Shown: piece by piece, positions 53,710 through 62,246 of the stretch | Layout: every line of letters starts with the position of its first letter | Position numbering within the stretch: the stretch's first letter is position 1 | NCBI RefSeq assembly: GCF_001613405.1 | Contig: NZ_BDCH01000012.1 | Span: 744,001-808,000 of the forward strand | DNA: 64,000 nt | From: Nocardia crassostreae | GTDB lineage: Bacteria; Actinomycetota; Actinomycetes; Mycobacteriales; Mycobacteriaceae | Direction: 5' to 3' | Notes under the pieces: generated by a model | Databases searched by the model: none | What the model saw: the letters and a program-made list of their open reading frames with translations, nothing else | Told to the model about the DNA's origin: nothing | Made by a program: the position numbers and the translations under genes

Positions 53710-54372
53710 ATGGATACGACAACGGATTCGGCCGTGAGCGAGCTCGACGGCATCGCCGGGTGGGCGGCCGATTTGATGGAACGGCTGGGCGGGGCGGGCG
53801 CGGGCCTCGCCATTGCCCTGGAGAACCTCTTCCCGCCGCTGCCGAGCGAGGTGATCCTCCCGCTGGCCGGGTTCACCGCCAGCCGCGGCCGATTCAGCCT
53901 CGCCGAGGTGCTGCTGTGGACCACCGTCGGTTCGGTGGCCGGTGCGCTGGCGCTGTACGGGCTCGGCGCGCTGCTCGGCCGCGAGCGTTTGCGCGGCATT
54001 GTGGCGCGGGTGCCGCTGCTGCGGGTCTCGGATATGGACCGCGCCGAGGCATGGTTTGCCAAGCACGGCGCCAAGGCGGTGTTTCTCGGCCGGATGATCC
54101 CGATCTTCCGCAGCGTCATCTCGATTCCGGCGGGCATCGAGCGCATGGGCGTGATCAGGTTCACCCTGCTCACCACCGCGGGCAGCCTGACCTGGAACTC
54201 CGTGTTCGTGCTCGCGGGCTATCAGCTGGGGGAGAACTGGTCGCAGGTGCAGCGTTATTCGGATGTGCTGCAGAAACTGGTCATCCTGGTCGTGGTGATC
54301 GCGGCGGCGATCTTCGTGGTGCGGCGGCTGCGGCCCGGCGTCCTGACCAGGCAGGAGAGAATCGGACGATGA
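53710..54372 (+). CDS. DedA-family membrane protein
   Basis: A 220-residue DedA (SNARE-associated/VTT) protein with four to six hydrophobic segments. ENLFPPLPSEVILPLAGF (about residue 38), GRERLRGIVARVPLL, and the conserved FLGRMIPIFRSVISIPAG (about 118) with the essential Arg. DedA proteins are thought to flip phospholipids or undecaprenyl phosphate. The stop overlaps the following kinase ATG (ATGA), linking it to the two-component pair. Confidence 0.93.
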   Translation: MDTTTDSAVSELDGIAGWAADLMERLGGAGAGLAIALENLFPPLPSEVILPLAGFTASRGRFSLAEVLLWTTVGSVAGALALYGLGALLGRERLRGIVARVPLLRVSDMDRAEAWFAKHGAKAVFLGRMIPIFRSVISIPAGIERMGVIRFTLLTTAGSLTWNSVFVLAGYQLGENWSQVQRYSDVLQKLVILVVVIAAAIFVVRRLRPGVLTRQERIGR

Positions 54373-55505
54373 TGCGCGGCACCGGCTCCCGACCCAGGAT
54401 CGCCCGGCGCGCGGTGGCCGTCACGATGGGGTTGTCGCTCGGCGTGCTGACGGTGCCCCTCGAGCTCGCGGCGGTGGCCGCGAGCCCGTTCTCACCGCGA
54501 CCGGTGCGCGCCGCGACATCCTTCGCGGGGCGGCGTCTGCGGACCTGGTACGGCGTGGAGCTGCCCGCCGGGCCGACCGGTCATCGCGCCGCGGCGTACC
54601 TGGCCATCCGGGCCATGCTGGGCGTGCTGACCGCGATCATCGCGGCGCTCATCGGAGCGGGTGCGGTGGTGGTCGCGGGAATCGTCATCGGCGCCGCGAC
54701 CGGCGGCGCGGTACCGGTCTTCGACGCTCCCGAACCCGGCCGGGTGACCTGGACGACGGTCGCGGTGCTGGCCGCGCCCGGTGTGGTGCTCGGCTATCTG
54801 GCCGTCCAGGGACTGTTCGGTGTGCTGAGCCTGGAGATCCGGCTGTGGAAGTTGTTCGCGCGGCCGGGATCCGACGTGCTGGAACAGCGCGTCGTGCAGC
54901 TCACCGCGACCCGGGCCGATGTCATCGACGCCATCGACGAGAAACGCCGCCGCATCGAACGCGATATCCACGACGGCGTGCAGCAGCGGGTGGTTGCCCT
55001 GTCGATCCTGCTCGGCCGCGCCGAACGCGAGACCGATCCGGCGGGGCAGGCCGAGCTGCGCCGTCGCGCCATTGCCGAAACCGGCCATATCCTGGCCGAT
55101 CTGCGCGAGGTGTCGTGGCGGATCTATCCGGTCATGCTGGCCCGCGACGGGCTGCGCAGTGCGCTGGAGGCGCTGGCCGATCGCACGCCGGTGCCCACGC
55201 ATCTCGACTACCGGATGCCCGGCCGCCCGCCGCGGCTGGTGGAGTCCGCGTGCTACTTCACCGCCAGTGAGGCGGTCACCAATGTGATCAAATACGCGGC
55301 CGCGCAACGCATCGACATCACCGTCAGCGAGGCGGAGGGCAGGCTGCGCCTGCTGGTGCGCGACAATGGCCGCGGCGGGGCGGACCCGACCGGTACCGGC
55401 CTGTCCGGAATCGCCTCGCGCATTACCGCACTCGACGGCACGCTGTCGGTCGACAGTCCCGCCGGGGGTCCGACGATCATTCGAGTGGAGGTGCCGTGCG
55501 CATAA
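54369..55505 (+). CDS. Membrane sensor histidine kinase
   Basis: A 378-residue HisKA_3-type kinase with hydrophobic segments near residues 15-35, 78-110 and 130-155. Phospho-acceptor in RRIERDIHDGVQQRVVALS (about 203), N box ASEAVTNVIKYAAAQR (about 300), DNGRGGADPTGTGLSGIASR (about 338). Co-translated with DedA upstream and the response regulator downstream (10-bp overlap). The DedA link suggests an envelope-stress signal. Confidence 0.93.
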   Translation: MMRGTGSRPRIARRAVAVTMGLSLGVLTVPLELAAVAASPFSPRPVRAATSFAGRRLRTWYGVELPAGPTGHRAAAYLAIRAMLGVLTAIIAALIGAGAVVVAGIVIGAATGGAVPVFDAPEPGRVTWTTVAVLAAPGVVLGYLAVQGLFGVLSLEIRLWKLFARPGSDVLEQRVVQLTATRADVIDAIDEKRRRIERDIHDGVQQRVVALSILLGRAERETDPAGQAELRRRAIAETGHILADLREVSWRIYPVMLARDGLRSALEALADRTPVPTHLDYRMPGRPPRLVESACYFTASEAVTNVIKYAAAQRIDITVSEAEGRLRLLVRDNGRGGADPTGTGLSGIASRITALDGTLSVDSPAGGPTIIRVEVPCA

Positions 55506-56152
55506 CCCTGGCCGACGATTCCGCCCTGCTGCGCGAGAGCCTTGCCGGACTGCTCACCGCCGAGGGCCACGAGATCGTCGATTCGGTCGGCACCGCCACC
55601 GAACTGCTTGCCGCCGTGCGGGATCGGCAGCCGGACCTGGTCATCGCCGACGTGCGCATGCCACCGGACCATATCGACGAGGGCATCCGCGCCGCCCTCG
55701 AAATCCGCCGGACCTGGCCCGGTGTGGCGGTTCTCGTGCTCTCCCAGTACATCGAACGCCGCTACGCCAGCGAATTCCTCACCGGCACCGGCGGAATCGG
55801 CTACCTGCTCAAGGACCGAGCATCGGCCATCGCCACTTTTCTCGATGCCGTGGAGCGAGTCGCGTCCGGCGGCACCGCGTTCGATCCCGAAGTGGTGCGC
55901 CAACTGCTGCTCCACAGCCGCGCCGAATCACCCCTGCACCGCCTCACGGCGCGAGAACGAGAAGTGTTGACGCTGATGGCCCAAGGCCACAGCAACACCG
56001 CCATCTGCGACGAACTCTTCATCACCCGCAGCGCAGTGGAGAAACACATCAACGCGATCTTCACCAAACTCGAGCTCCCACCCGGCGCCGCCCACAACCG
56101 CCGGGTGCTCGCCATTCTCGAGTACCTCCGGGCCGACGCCGCTCACGAATGA
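55496..56152 (+). CDS. LuxR-family response regulator
   Basis: A 218-residue response regulator starting at GTG 55496. Receiver: LADDSALLRE, phospho-acceptor Asp in VIADVRMPP (about 55), Lys in YLLKDRA (about 105). LuxR domain: LTAREREVLTLMAQGHSNTAI and TRSAVEKHINAIFTKL (about 150-195). Partner of the preceding membrane kinase. Convergent with the HPF-like gene after 16 bp. Confidence 0.94.
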   Translation: MRITLADDSALLRESLAGLLTAEGHEIVDSVGTATELLAAVRDRQPDLVIADVRMPPDHIDEGIRAALEIRRTWPGVAVLVLSQYIERRYASEFLTGTGGIGYLLKDRASAIATFLDAVERVASGGTAFDPEVVRQLLLHSRAESPLHRLTAREREVLTLMAQGHSNTAICDELFITRSAVEKHINAIFTKLELPPGAAHNRRVLAILEYLRADAAHE

Positions 56153-56168
56153 GCTTGCGGCCCAAGAG

Positions 56169-56519
56169 CTAATCCGCGTGCAGATAGCGGATGGACTCGC
56201 CGCCCTTGGTGTGGTGCAGCCGCCCGAAGCGGCTGTCCAGTAGATGGGCCATGCTCTCCGCGGCGCCGAGATAGGCTTCCTCGGCGGTCGGGGCCTTGTG
56301 GTTGGTCGCGACCGGGGGCTGGCCCTTGATGCGCGCTTCGAGGTTGCACTTCTTGTCCTCCGATCCGCCCTTGTGTCCGTTCACGTCGGTGATGTGGGCT
56401 TCGACCCGGGTGAGCTGGTCGTCGAAGCGGTCGAGGATGGATCCGATGGCGTCCTGGGCCTGCTCGATGAGTGCCGCGCCGCCGCCGATGTGCTTGTCGG
56501 CGAAGACCTGGATTTGCAT
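56169..56519 (-). CDS. HPF/RaiA-like ribosome-associated protein
   Basis: A 116-residue protein that resembles the short hibernation-promoting/sigma-54 modulation family: IQVFADKHIGGG, IGSILDRFDDQLTRVEAHITDVNGHKGG, KKCNLEARIKGQPPVATNHK (anchors only). The beta-alpha-beta-beta-beta-alpha pattern fits. It lacks the C-terminal dimerisation domain of long HPF, so it would be a short form. It is monocistronic, 110 bp downstream of the HxlR gene. Family call moderately sure. Confidence 0.75.
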   Translation of the reverse strand: MQIQVFADKHIGGGAALIEQAQDAIGSILDRFDDQLTRVEAHITDVNGHKGGSEDKKCNLEARIKGQPPVATNHKAPTAEEAYLGAAESMAHLLDSRFGRLHHTKGGESIRYLHAD

Positions 56520-56628
56520 GGCACATCTCCAATCTCTCGGAATAGCCGAGATTTTGCTGACACCCCCGACACTACCTCCGATCCGAAGCGCGCGCTGGTC
56601 GGAAATGTCACCGTCGAGGTGGGAACCG

Positions 56629-57078
56629 TCAACCCGCCCCGACGCGTTGATAAGGGGTCGCGGTGAGTTCGCGACCGGTGTCGGCCAGGTGATGTCCATT
56701 GGCGCAGCACAGCGTGGCGCGCACCGGAGCGCCACACTTGGCGTGGGTGGCCGCCAACGGCGGACCGTCCGGTCCGGCCAGGTGCTTGTCGCCCCATTGC
56801 ATGAGCGCGGTCAGCACTGGCTGTAGTTCTCGCCCGGCCTCGGTGAGCCGGTACTCCTGCCGGGTCCGCGCGCCGGGTTCGCGATAGTCGCGCCGTTCCA
56901 GCACGCCCGCATCGACCAAACTCTTCAGCCGCTTGACGAGCACCGCGCGCGGCGCACCCGTGGCCTCCTGGATCGCATCGAAACGGCGCACACCCAGGAA
57001 GACCTCGCGCAGGGCGAGCAGCGCCCATTGCTCCCCGACCACCGCGAGCGTGGCCGCCACCGAACAGTTCCGTGCCAT
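56629..57078 (-). CDS. HxlR-family transcriptional regulator
   Basis: A 149-residue winged-helix regulator with the HxlR layout: CSVAATLAVVGEQWALLALREVFLGVRRFDAI, LVKRLKSLVDAGVLERRDY, RQEYRLTEAGRELQPVL (anchors only) and a Cys-containing tail (KCGAPVRATLCCANGH). HxlR proteins often respond to aldehydes or oxidation. Divergent from the thioesterase gene with about 55 bp between starts, so it probably regulates it. Confidence 0.92.
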   Translation of the reverse strand: MARNCSVAATLAVVGEQWALLALREVFLGVRRFDAIQEATGAPRAVLVKRLKSLVDAGVLERRDYREPGARTRQEYRLTEAGRELQPVLTALMQWGDKHLAGPDGPPLAATHAKCGAPVRATLCCANGHHLADTGRELTATPYQRVGAG

Positions 57079-57132
57079 GCGACCATTCTATCTGGATTCA
57101 CAATGTGAACTCAGTTGGTTATGGTGATCGAT

Positions 57133-57658
57133 ATGACGACTTTCGACGCGCCCGCCGCCTGGGGTGAACCGCGCACCAAGACCGTGACCTGGTACGACCC
57201 CAAGATCGGTCTGGAGGCGCTGGCGAGCGGGATGACCGGTCTGGAGTACCTCACCGGCATGCTGGAGGGGCGGATCCCGGGCGCGCCCATCGCGGGTCTG
57301 TTCGGCATGCGGCCCGTGAGCGTCGAGACCGGCGACGTCGTATTCGGCTGCACCCCGGACGAATCCATGTACAACCCGATCGGCACCGTGCACGGCGGAA
57401 CCGCCTGCACCCTGCTGGATTCCGTCATCGGCTGCGCGGTGCAGACCACGCTGTCCGCGGGCGTCGGCTACACCTCGGTCGAGATCAAAATCAACTACCT
57501 GCGGCCCATCACCGCGCAGACCGGCGAGTTCTTCGCCCATGGTTGGGTCACCAAGCCCGGTAAGCGAGTCGCCTTCGCCGAGGGCGATATTCGCGATGCC
57601 GACGAGGCAGGTGCTGCTGGCCACCGCCACCAGCACCTGCCTCGTCATCGGCGGCTGA
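57133..57658 (+). pseudogene. PaaI-type thioesterase with 3' frameshift
   Basis: Hotdog-fold acyl-CoA thioesterase. VFGCTPDESMYNPIGTVHGGTACTLLDSVIGCAVQT (anchors NPIGTVHGG and LLDSVIGCA; catalytic region about residues 85-100) and VEIKINYLRPI are intact. After RDADEA the given frame leaves the family and runs to 57705; removing one base around 57605-57611 gives VLLATATSTCLVIGG and a stop at 57656-57658, the normal C-terminus, for 174 residues. The shift lies in the left arm of a perfect 16-bp inverted repeat. ATG 57133 is used; ATG 57121 is possible. The last strand may be dispensable, so partial function is possible. Confidence 0.85.
57601..57646. repeat. Perfect 16-bp inverted repeat spanning the thioesterase frameshift
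   Basis: GACGAGGCAGGTGCTG (57601-57616), 14-nt loop, CAGCACCTGCCTCGTC (57631-57646). The right arm encodes the expected STCLV end of the protein; the left arm contains the extra base. The hairpin is at the junction of convergent genes and could also work as a terminator. Confidence 0.85.
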
Positions 57659-57676
57659 GACCCGCGTACCGGCGCG

Positions 57677-58885
57677 TCAGCGCACCGCCAGATCCAGGAC
57701 ATTGAGCGCGAGTTCCTCGGCCGCCTGCGGATGACCCATGGCGCGCGCAGCCTCCGAAACCGATTGGCGCGCGGCCGGATCGGTGAGCAGTTCGAACAGT
57801 GCGGTGCGCAGATTGGCCGCGGTGGCGTCGTCGTCCACCAGGGCGCGGGCCCCGCCCGCCTCGGCCAGGATGCGGGCATTGCGGGTCTGCTCGCCGCCGA
57901 CCGAGTGCGGGTAGGGAATGAGGACCGAGGGCTTGCCGAGGGTGGTGAGCTCGGCGAGAGTGCCCGCGCCGGAACGGGATGCGACGACATCGGTGAGGGC
58001 CAGCACATCGGGCAGTTCGGCGCCGAGGAAGTCCCGCACGAGGTAGCGCCCGCGCAGTTCTTCGGGCAGGCCCGCGGCGGCCCGGCTGACCGCGTCGTAG
58101 TTGTTGCGGCCGCACTGGTGGATCACATTGGCGACGGTCAGCAGTTCCGGCAGTAGTTCACCCACGAGATTGTTGATCTGGACCGCGCCCTGGGCCCCGC
58201 CGGTCACGTAGACCAGCGGGAGATCGGGAGAGTAGCCGGGCCAATCCAGTGCTGGGACAGCCGCTTTCGGATCACCCGCGGTGAGCGCGGGGCGGATCGG
58301 ATTGCCGGTCACGGTGGCGCGGGCGCGCAGCTTGGCGGGCAGCAGGTCCAGGGAGGCGGCGGCGCTGAGCACAATGCGGTTCGCCATGCGGTCCAGCAGC
58401 TGATTGGCCTTGCCGAGCCCGGTGGTCTGCTCGTGAATGAGCAGCGGGCGGCGGCGCAGCGCGGCGGCCATGCCGATGGGCGCGCAGACATAGCCGCCGG
58501 TGCACAGCACGGCATCGGGGCGATACCGCCGCACCAGGCCCTGCGCCTCGACCACGCTCATCGGAACACGCAGCGCGTCTTTGGCATTGGCGGCATTGAG
58601 CATCTTGAGCGGATTGCGATCGCGGCGCAGCTTGCCCGCTTTGATACCGCTGAAGGCGATGTCGTTCTCCGCGGCCACCCGCTGTTCCAGGCTGTCCGGG
58701 GTGCCGACCCACAGCACCTCGGCCGTCGCACCCGCCTCGTCCACCAGATCGCGCAGCGCCCGCACCGCCGATACGGCCGGGTAGGTGTGCCCACCGGTGC
58801 CGCCGCCCGCGACGATGGCGCGGACCTGGCCGCGTGCGGCGACGCGCTTCAGGATCGCGGCGCGATCGAGGTCGGAACTGGGCAT
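57677..58885 (-). CDS. MurG-like GT28 glycosyltransferase
   Basis: A 402-residue protein with both MurG domains. N-terminal G-loop VAGGGTGGHTYPAVSAV (about residue 26), VLCTGGYVCAPIGMAA (about 128), IHEQTTGLGKANQLL, second domain with VTGGAQGAVQINNLV (about 230), VVASRSGAGTLAEL (about 305) and IPYPHSVGGEQTRNA (about 330). True MurG adds GlcNAc to lipid I, but the gene is not in a dcw cell-division cluster here, and it sits beside a terpene locus. It may be a paralogue acting on another polyprenyl or natural-product acceptor. ATG 58885 has GGAGG. Confidence 0.85.
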   Translation of the reverse strand: MPSSDLDRAAILKRVAARGQVRAIVAGGGTGGHTYPAVSAVRALRDLVDEAGATAEVLWVGTPDSLEQRVAAENDIAFSGIKAGKLRRDRNPLKMLNAANAKDALRVPMSVVEAQGLVRRYRPDAVLCTGGYVCAPIGMAAALRRRPLLIHEQTTGLGKANQLLDRMANRIVLSAAASLDLLPAKLRARATVTGNPIRPALTAGDPKAAVPALDWPGYSPDLPLVYVTGGAQGAVQINNLVGELLPELLTVANVIHQCGRNNYDAVSRAAAGLPEELRGRYLVRDFLGAELPDVLALTDVVASRSGAGTLAELTTLGKPSVLIPYPHSVGGEQTRNARILAEAGGARALVDDDATAANLRTALFELLTDPAARQSVSEAARAMGHPQAAEELALNVLDLAVR

Positions 58886-59086
58886 GGGCGAGCCTCCTGC
58901 GATGGGTGCGGATGTCGTGCCCCAGGCTATCGCGCGCCGGGCCGAATGGGTCGCGCCGAAGGTACCGGTCGGTCGTAGGCGATTGCGAGGTGTTGGCTAT
59001 CGGCCAATGGGCCTTTACCATTGGTGTGACGCTGATCACGTTGTTGTACGCCACGCGAATTCCACGTCTCCAGCGAGAGGGCACCC

Positions 59087-60190
59087 ATGCAGCCCTTCCA
59101 TTTGCCCGACTTCTACCTCCCGCATCCCGCCCGCCGCAATCCGCATCTGGACCACGCCCGCGCGCATGCGGCGGCCTGGGCGAAGGACGTGGGGATTCTC
59201 GACGAACCAGGACCCAGCGGTGAGCTGGTCTGGGATGCCGACCGATTGGATCGGATGGAAATCGCGCTGCTGTGCGCCTACACCCATCCGGACTGCGATG
59301 CCGAGGCGCTCGCGCTCATTACCGAGTGGTACATGTGGGTGCTGTTCTTCGACGACGACTTCCTCGCCAAGTTCAAGAACACCGGCCGCCGGGCCGAGGC
59401 CGTGCGCCATCTGGAGCGCCTCGAGCTGTTCATGGCCGAACCGGGTTGTGCCGCTCCCGAACCCGGCAACCCCGCGGAAGCCGGGCTGGCCGATTGCTGG
59501 GTGCGCACCATCGTGCACATGTCACCGGACTGGCGGCGGCGCATGCGACTCAGCACCCACAATCTCATGGTCGAATCCCTCTGGGAGCTGGACAATATCG
59601 CGCGCGAGCGGGTGGCCAACCCGATCGAATGCATCGAGATGCGGCGGCGGGTGGGCGGTGCGCCGTGGTCCGCGAACCTGGTCGAATACGCCTGCGGGGC
59701 AGAGGTTCCCGATCGACTCGCCGATGAGCGGCCGCTGCGGGTGCTGCTGGACACCTTCTCCGACGCTGTGCATCTGCGCAACGACCTGTTCTCCTACGAC
59801 CGCGAAGCGGGGCCGCTGGCCGCGACCGGTGTGCGGATGCCCTACACCGCCCACGCCAACCCGCATTTCGGCGAGGTGTGTGCGGAACTGCCGGGCTGGC
59901 TCGCGGACCTGCGTCAGTTCGAACACCTTGTGGGCGAACAGCTTCCGGTGTTCTTTGCCGATCATGACCTGTCGGCGGCGGAGCGCGTGGCGATACTCGC
60001 CTACGCCGGACGCATGCAGGACCTGATGTCCGGCCATCTGGCCTGGTTCGACCGCACCGGCCGCTATGCCGAAACCGCACTGCGGGAACGGCATTCGAAG
60101 TCGCTGTGCACCGGCCCCACCGGCCCCTTCGTCAGTGTGCTCGCCGCCGCGGCGGGCATCCGGTCGCGGCCGGGAGCCGCATTGTCCTGA
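59087..60190 (+). CDS. Class I terpene cyclase, germacradienol/geosmin-synthase-like
   Basis: A 367-residue terpene synthase. FHLPDFYLPHPARRNPHL at the N-terminus matches the start of germacradienol/geosmin synthases. Metal motif FFDDDFLAKF (DDxxD-like, about residue 87) and NSE triad NDLFSYDRE (about 227), with the Arg/Tyr pair RHSKSLCTG near the end. Geosmin synthases are about 720 residues with two domains; this has one, so it would make a germacradienol-type sesquiterpene from FPP, not geosmin. ATG 59087 has GAGAGG. Followed after 47 bp by a prenyl diphosphate synthase. Confidence 0.9.
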   Translation: MQPFHLPDFYLPHPARRNPHLDHARAHAAAWAKDVGILDEPGPSGELVWDADRLDRMEIALLCAYTHPDCDAEALALITEWYMWVLFFDDDFLAKFKNTGRRAEAVRHLERLELFMAEPGCAAPEPGNPAEAGLADCWVRTIVHMSPDWRRRMRLSTHNLMVESLWELDNIARERVANPIECIEMRRRVGGAPWSANLVEYACGAEVPDRLADERPLRVLLDTFSDAVHLRNDLFSYDREAGPLAATGVRMPYTAHANPHFGEVCAELPGWLADLRQFEHLVGEQLPVFFADHDLSAAERVAILAYAGRMQDLMSGHLAWFDRTGRYAETALRERHSKSLCTGPTGPFVSVLAAAAGIRSRPGAALS

Positions 60191-60237
60191 GTCATCGACC
60201 GAGAGCACTGGAGTCCGCGAGTCACTGGAGGTTGGTC

Positions 60238-61317
60238 ATGAGTTCGTCGGCAGCGGCCGAGCCCGCATTCGGCATGCCATGGGAGGGCGGGAACCACACG
60301 GGCAACGGGCGATCGGCGGGATCCCGGGCGGAGCAGATCATGGCCCGGGCCCAGCAGCTGACCCAGCCGCTGCTACGCGCGGCGGTCGACACGCTGCCCG
60401 ATGAGCTGGCGCTCATGGCGGGCTATCACCTGGGCTGGCGGGATCCACACGGCATCGCGGTGACCGCCGAGCCGGGGAAGGGCTTGCGCCCCGCGCTGGT
60501 CCTGGCCGCCGCGCGCGCCGCCGGATGCCCGCCGGAGGTCGTCCTGCACGGCGCCGCGGCGGTCGAGTTGGTGCACAATTTCACGCTCATCCACGATGAC
60601 GTCATGGACGGCGACACCGTGCTGCGCGGGCGTCCGACGGTCTGGCGGGTGTGGGCCGTCGAGGACGCCATCCTGGCCGGGGACGCCCTGCACGGACTGG
60701 CCATCTGGACTTTGGCCGCTGCACCCGTGGCGGCGCTGTCCGGTATCGCGCGGCTCGAGGACGCCGTCATCGAGCTGTGCCTGGGCCAGCATCACGACTG
60801 CGTCTTCGAGACCAGCGACGATGTCACGCTGCAGGAATGCCTGCAAACCTTGCGGCACAAGGGAAGCGCGCTGCTCGGGTGCGCCTGTGCGCTGGGCGCG
60901 CTGGCCGCGGCCGCACCCGCCGATATGGTCGAGGCCATGGATCGGTTCGGCCGCGAACTCGGCATCGCCTTCCAACTGGTCGACGATCTCATGGGGATCT
61001 GGGGCGATCCCGCCCGCACCGGCAAACCGGCGGGCAGTGATCTGCTGCGGCACAAGCGGAGTCTGCCCGTGGTGGCGGCGCTGGAATCGCCGACCGCCGC
61101 CGGTCGCGAGTTCGCGGATCTGTACTGCTCGGGCGAACCGCTGGACGGCCCGGCCCTGGCGCATGCCGCCGATCTCATTGCCCGCGCGGGCGGGCGGGAT
61201 TGGGCGCGCACCGAATCCGCGCGGCATGTGCGCGCCGCCAAGGCGTGCATTGCCGGATATCGCGGCGCGCACGATCTGATGGAGCTGGCCGACAGCGTCG
61301 TGCAACGCGACCGCTGA
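60238..61317 (+). CDS. Polyprenyl (E) diphosphate synthase, second copy
   Basis: A 359-residue trans-prenyl synthase. GKGLRPALVLAAARAAG (about residue 80), first Asp motif LIHDDVMDGDTVLRG (about 117), second QLVDDLMGIWGDPARTGKPAG (about 250). The second motif is DDxMGxxGD rather than classical DDxxD, as in many actinobacterial geranylgeranyl-type synthases. ATG 60238 with GGAGG. It forms a small terpenoid operon with the upstream cyclase. The FARM flanks (FTLIHDD) again lack bulky aromatics close to the motif except Phe at position -6. Confidence 0.92.
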   Translation: MSSSAAAEPAFGMPWEGGNHTGNGRSAGSRAEQIMARAQQLTQPLLRAAVDTLPDELALMAGYHLGWRDPHGIAVTAEPGKGLRPALVLAAARAAGCPPEVVLHGAAAVELVHNFTLIHDDVMDGDTVLRGRPTVWRVWAVEDAILAGDALHGLAIWTLAAAPVAALSGIARLEDAVIELCLGQHHDCVFETSDDVTLQECLQTLRHKGSALLGCACALGALAAAAPADMVEAMDRFGRELGIAFQLVDDLMGIWGDPARTGKPAGSDLLRHKRSLPVVAALESPTAAGREFADLYCSGEPLDGPALAHAADLIARAGGRDWARTESARHVRAAKACIAGYRGAHDLMELADSVVQRDR

Positions 61318-61320
61318 CGC

Positions 61321-62133
61321 TCACGGCAGATGCGCGACCGCCCCGAGCATGGAGACGGCGGCGGCGCGGGGATGCGCGCGCCATTCCTCCGGCCGCCATT
61401 CCGTGACCGCCGTAATGCCCGGCGGCACGAACTCGAAGCCTTCGAAGAATTTGGCGAATTCGGCGCCCGAGCGGAGCTGGAAGGGCACGCCGCTGCGCTG
61501 ATTGGCCTCGGCGGTCTTCTCGACGTCCTCTTCCTCGAGGTAGTCGTTGGTCGCGTGCGACATGACCAGATAGCTGCCCGCGGGCAGGGCCTCGCACAGC
61601 GTGCGCACGATGTCGTACGGCCGCTGATCATCGGTGATGAAATGCATGACCGCGACGAGCATGAGCGCCACCGGCTGCGTGAGATCGAGGGTGGCCAGCA
61701 GATCCGGATGGGTGAGAATGCGCTGCGGATCGCGCAGATCGGCATCCAGATAGGTGGTCGCGCCTTCCGTCGAGCTGGCCAGCAATTCCCGCGCGTGCAG
61801 CAGCACGATCGGATCGTTGTCCACGTAGACGATGTGCGATTCCGGCGCGATCTGCTGGGCGATCTCGTGCACATTGCCCGCCGTGGGCAGCCCGGTGCCG
61901 ATATCCAGGAATTGGCGAATACCCGCCTCACGGGCGAGATAGCCTGTCACGCGCCGCAGGAAATTGCGGTTCTCCACCGCGGCCAGCCGCACGGTGGGGA
62001 ATGCCTCGGCCACCGCGTCCGCCGATTCCCGGTCGGCCGGATAATTGTCCTTACCGCCCAGTCAATAGTCGTAGCGCCGGGCCTGATGTGGTTTGGTGGT
62101 ATCCACCCGCGCTGCCGCTGAATCCGAGTTCAC
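61321..62133 (-). pseudogene. SAM methyltransferase (DUF574 type) with in-frame TGA
   Basis: S-adenosylmethionine-dependent methyltransferase. From GTG 62133 the frame gives VNSDSAAARVDTTKPHQARRYDY, then TGA at 62062-62064, then LGGKDNYPADRESADAV and the rest. The family signature is RYDYWLGGKDNY, so a Trp codon has become TGA. The remaining 230 residues are intact: FLDIGTGLPTAGNVHEIAQ, VYVDNDPIVLLHARELL, YLDADLRDP and VAVMHFI. A downstream start within MAEAFPTVR (62013) would lack the N-terminal helices. Convergent with the prenyl synthase (3 bp apart), divergent from the P450. Confidence 0.9.
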
Positions 62134-62246
62134 AACGCCCCCAATCCATCTCGACTACTGTTTCATCATGTCAGCCCGAGTTGCGAACCGGTAGCGGGGG
62201 GCCGCTGCCGGATCCGGTCCTCAATGCACGTCCTGGAAGGCCTGTC

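Noticed and set aside
62062..62064. Selenocysteine or programmed read-through at TGA
   Set aside because: No SECIS-like structure or selenocysteine gene is seen and the family has Trp here; mutation or sequence error is simpler.
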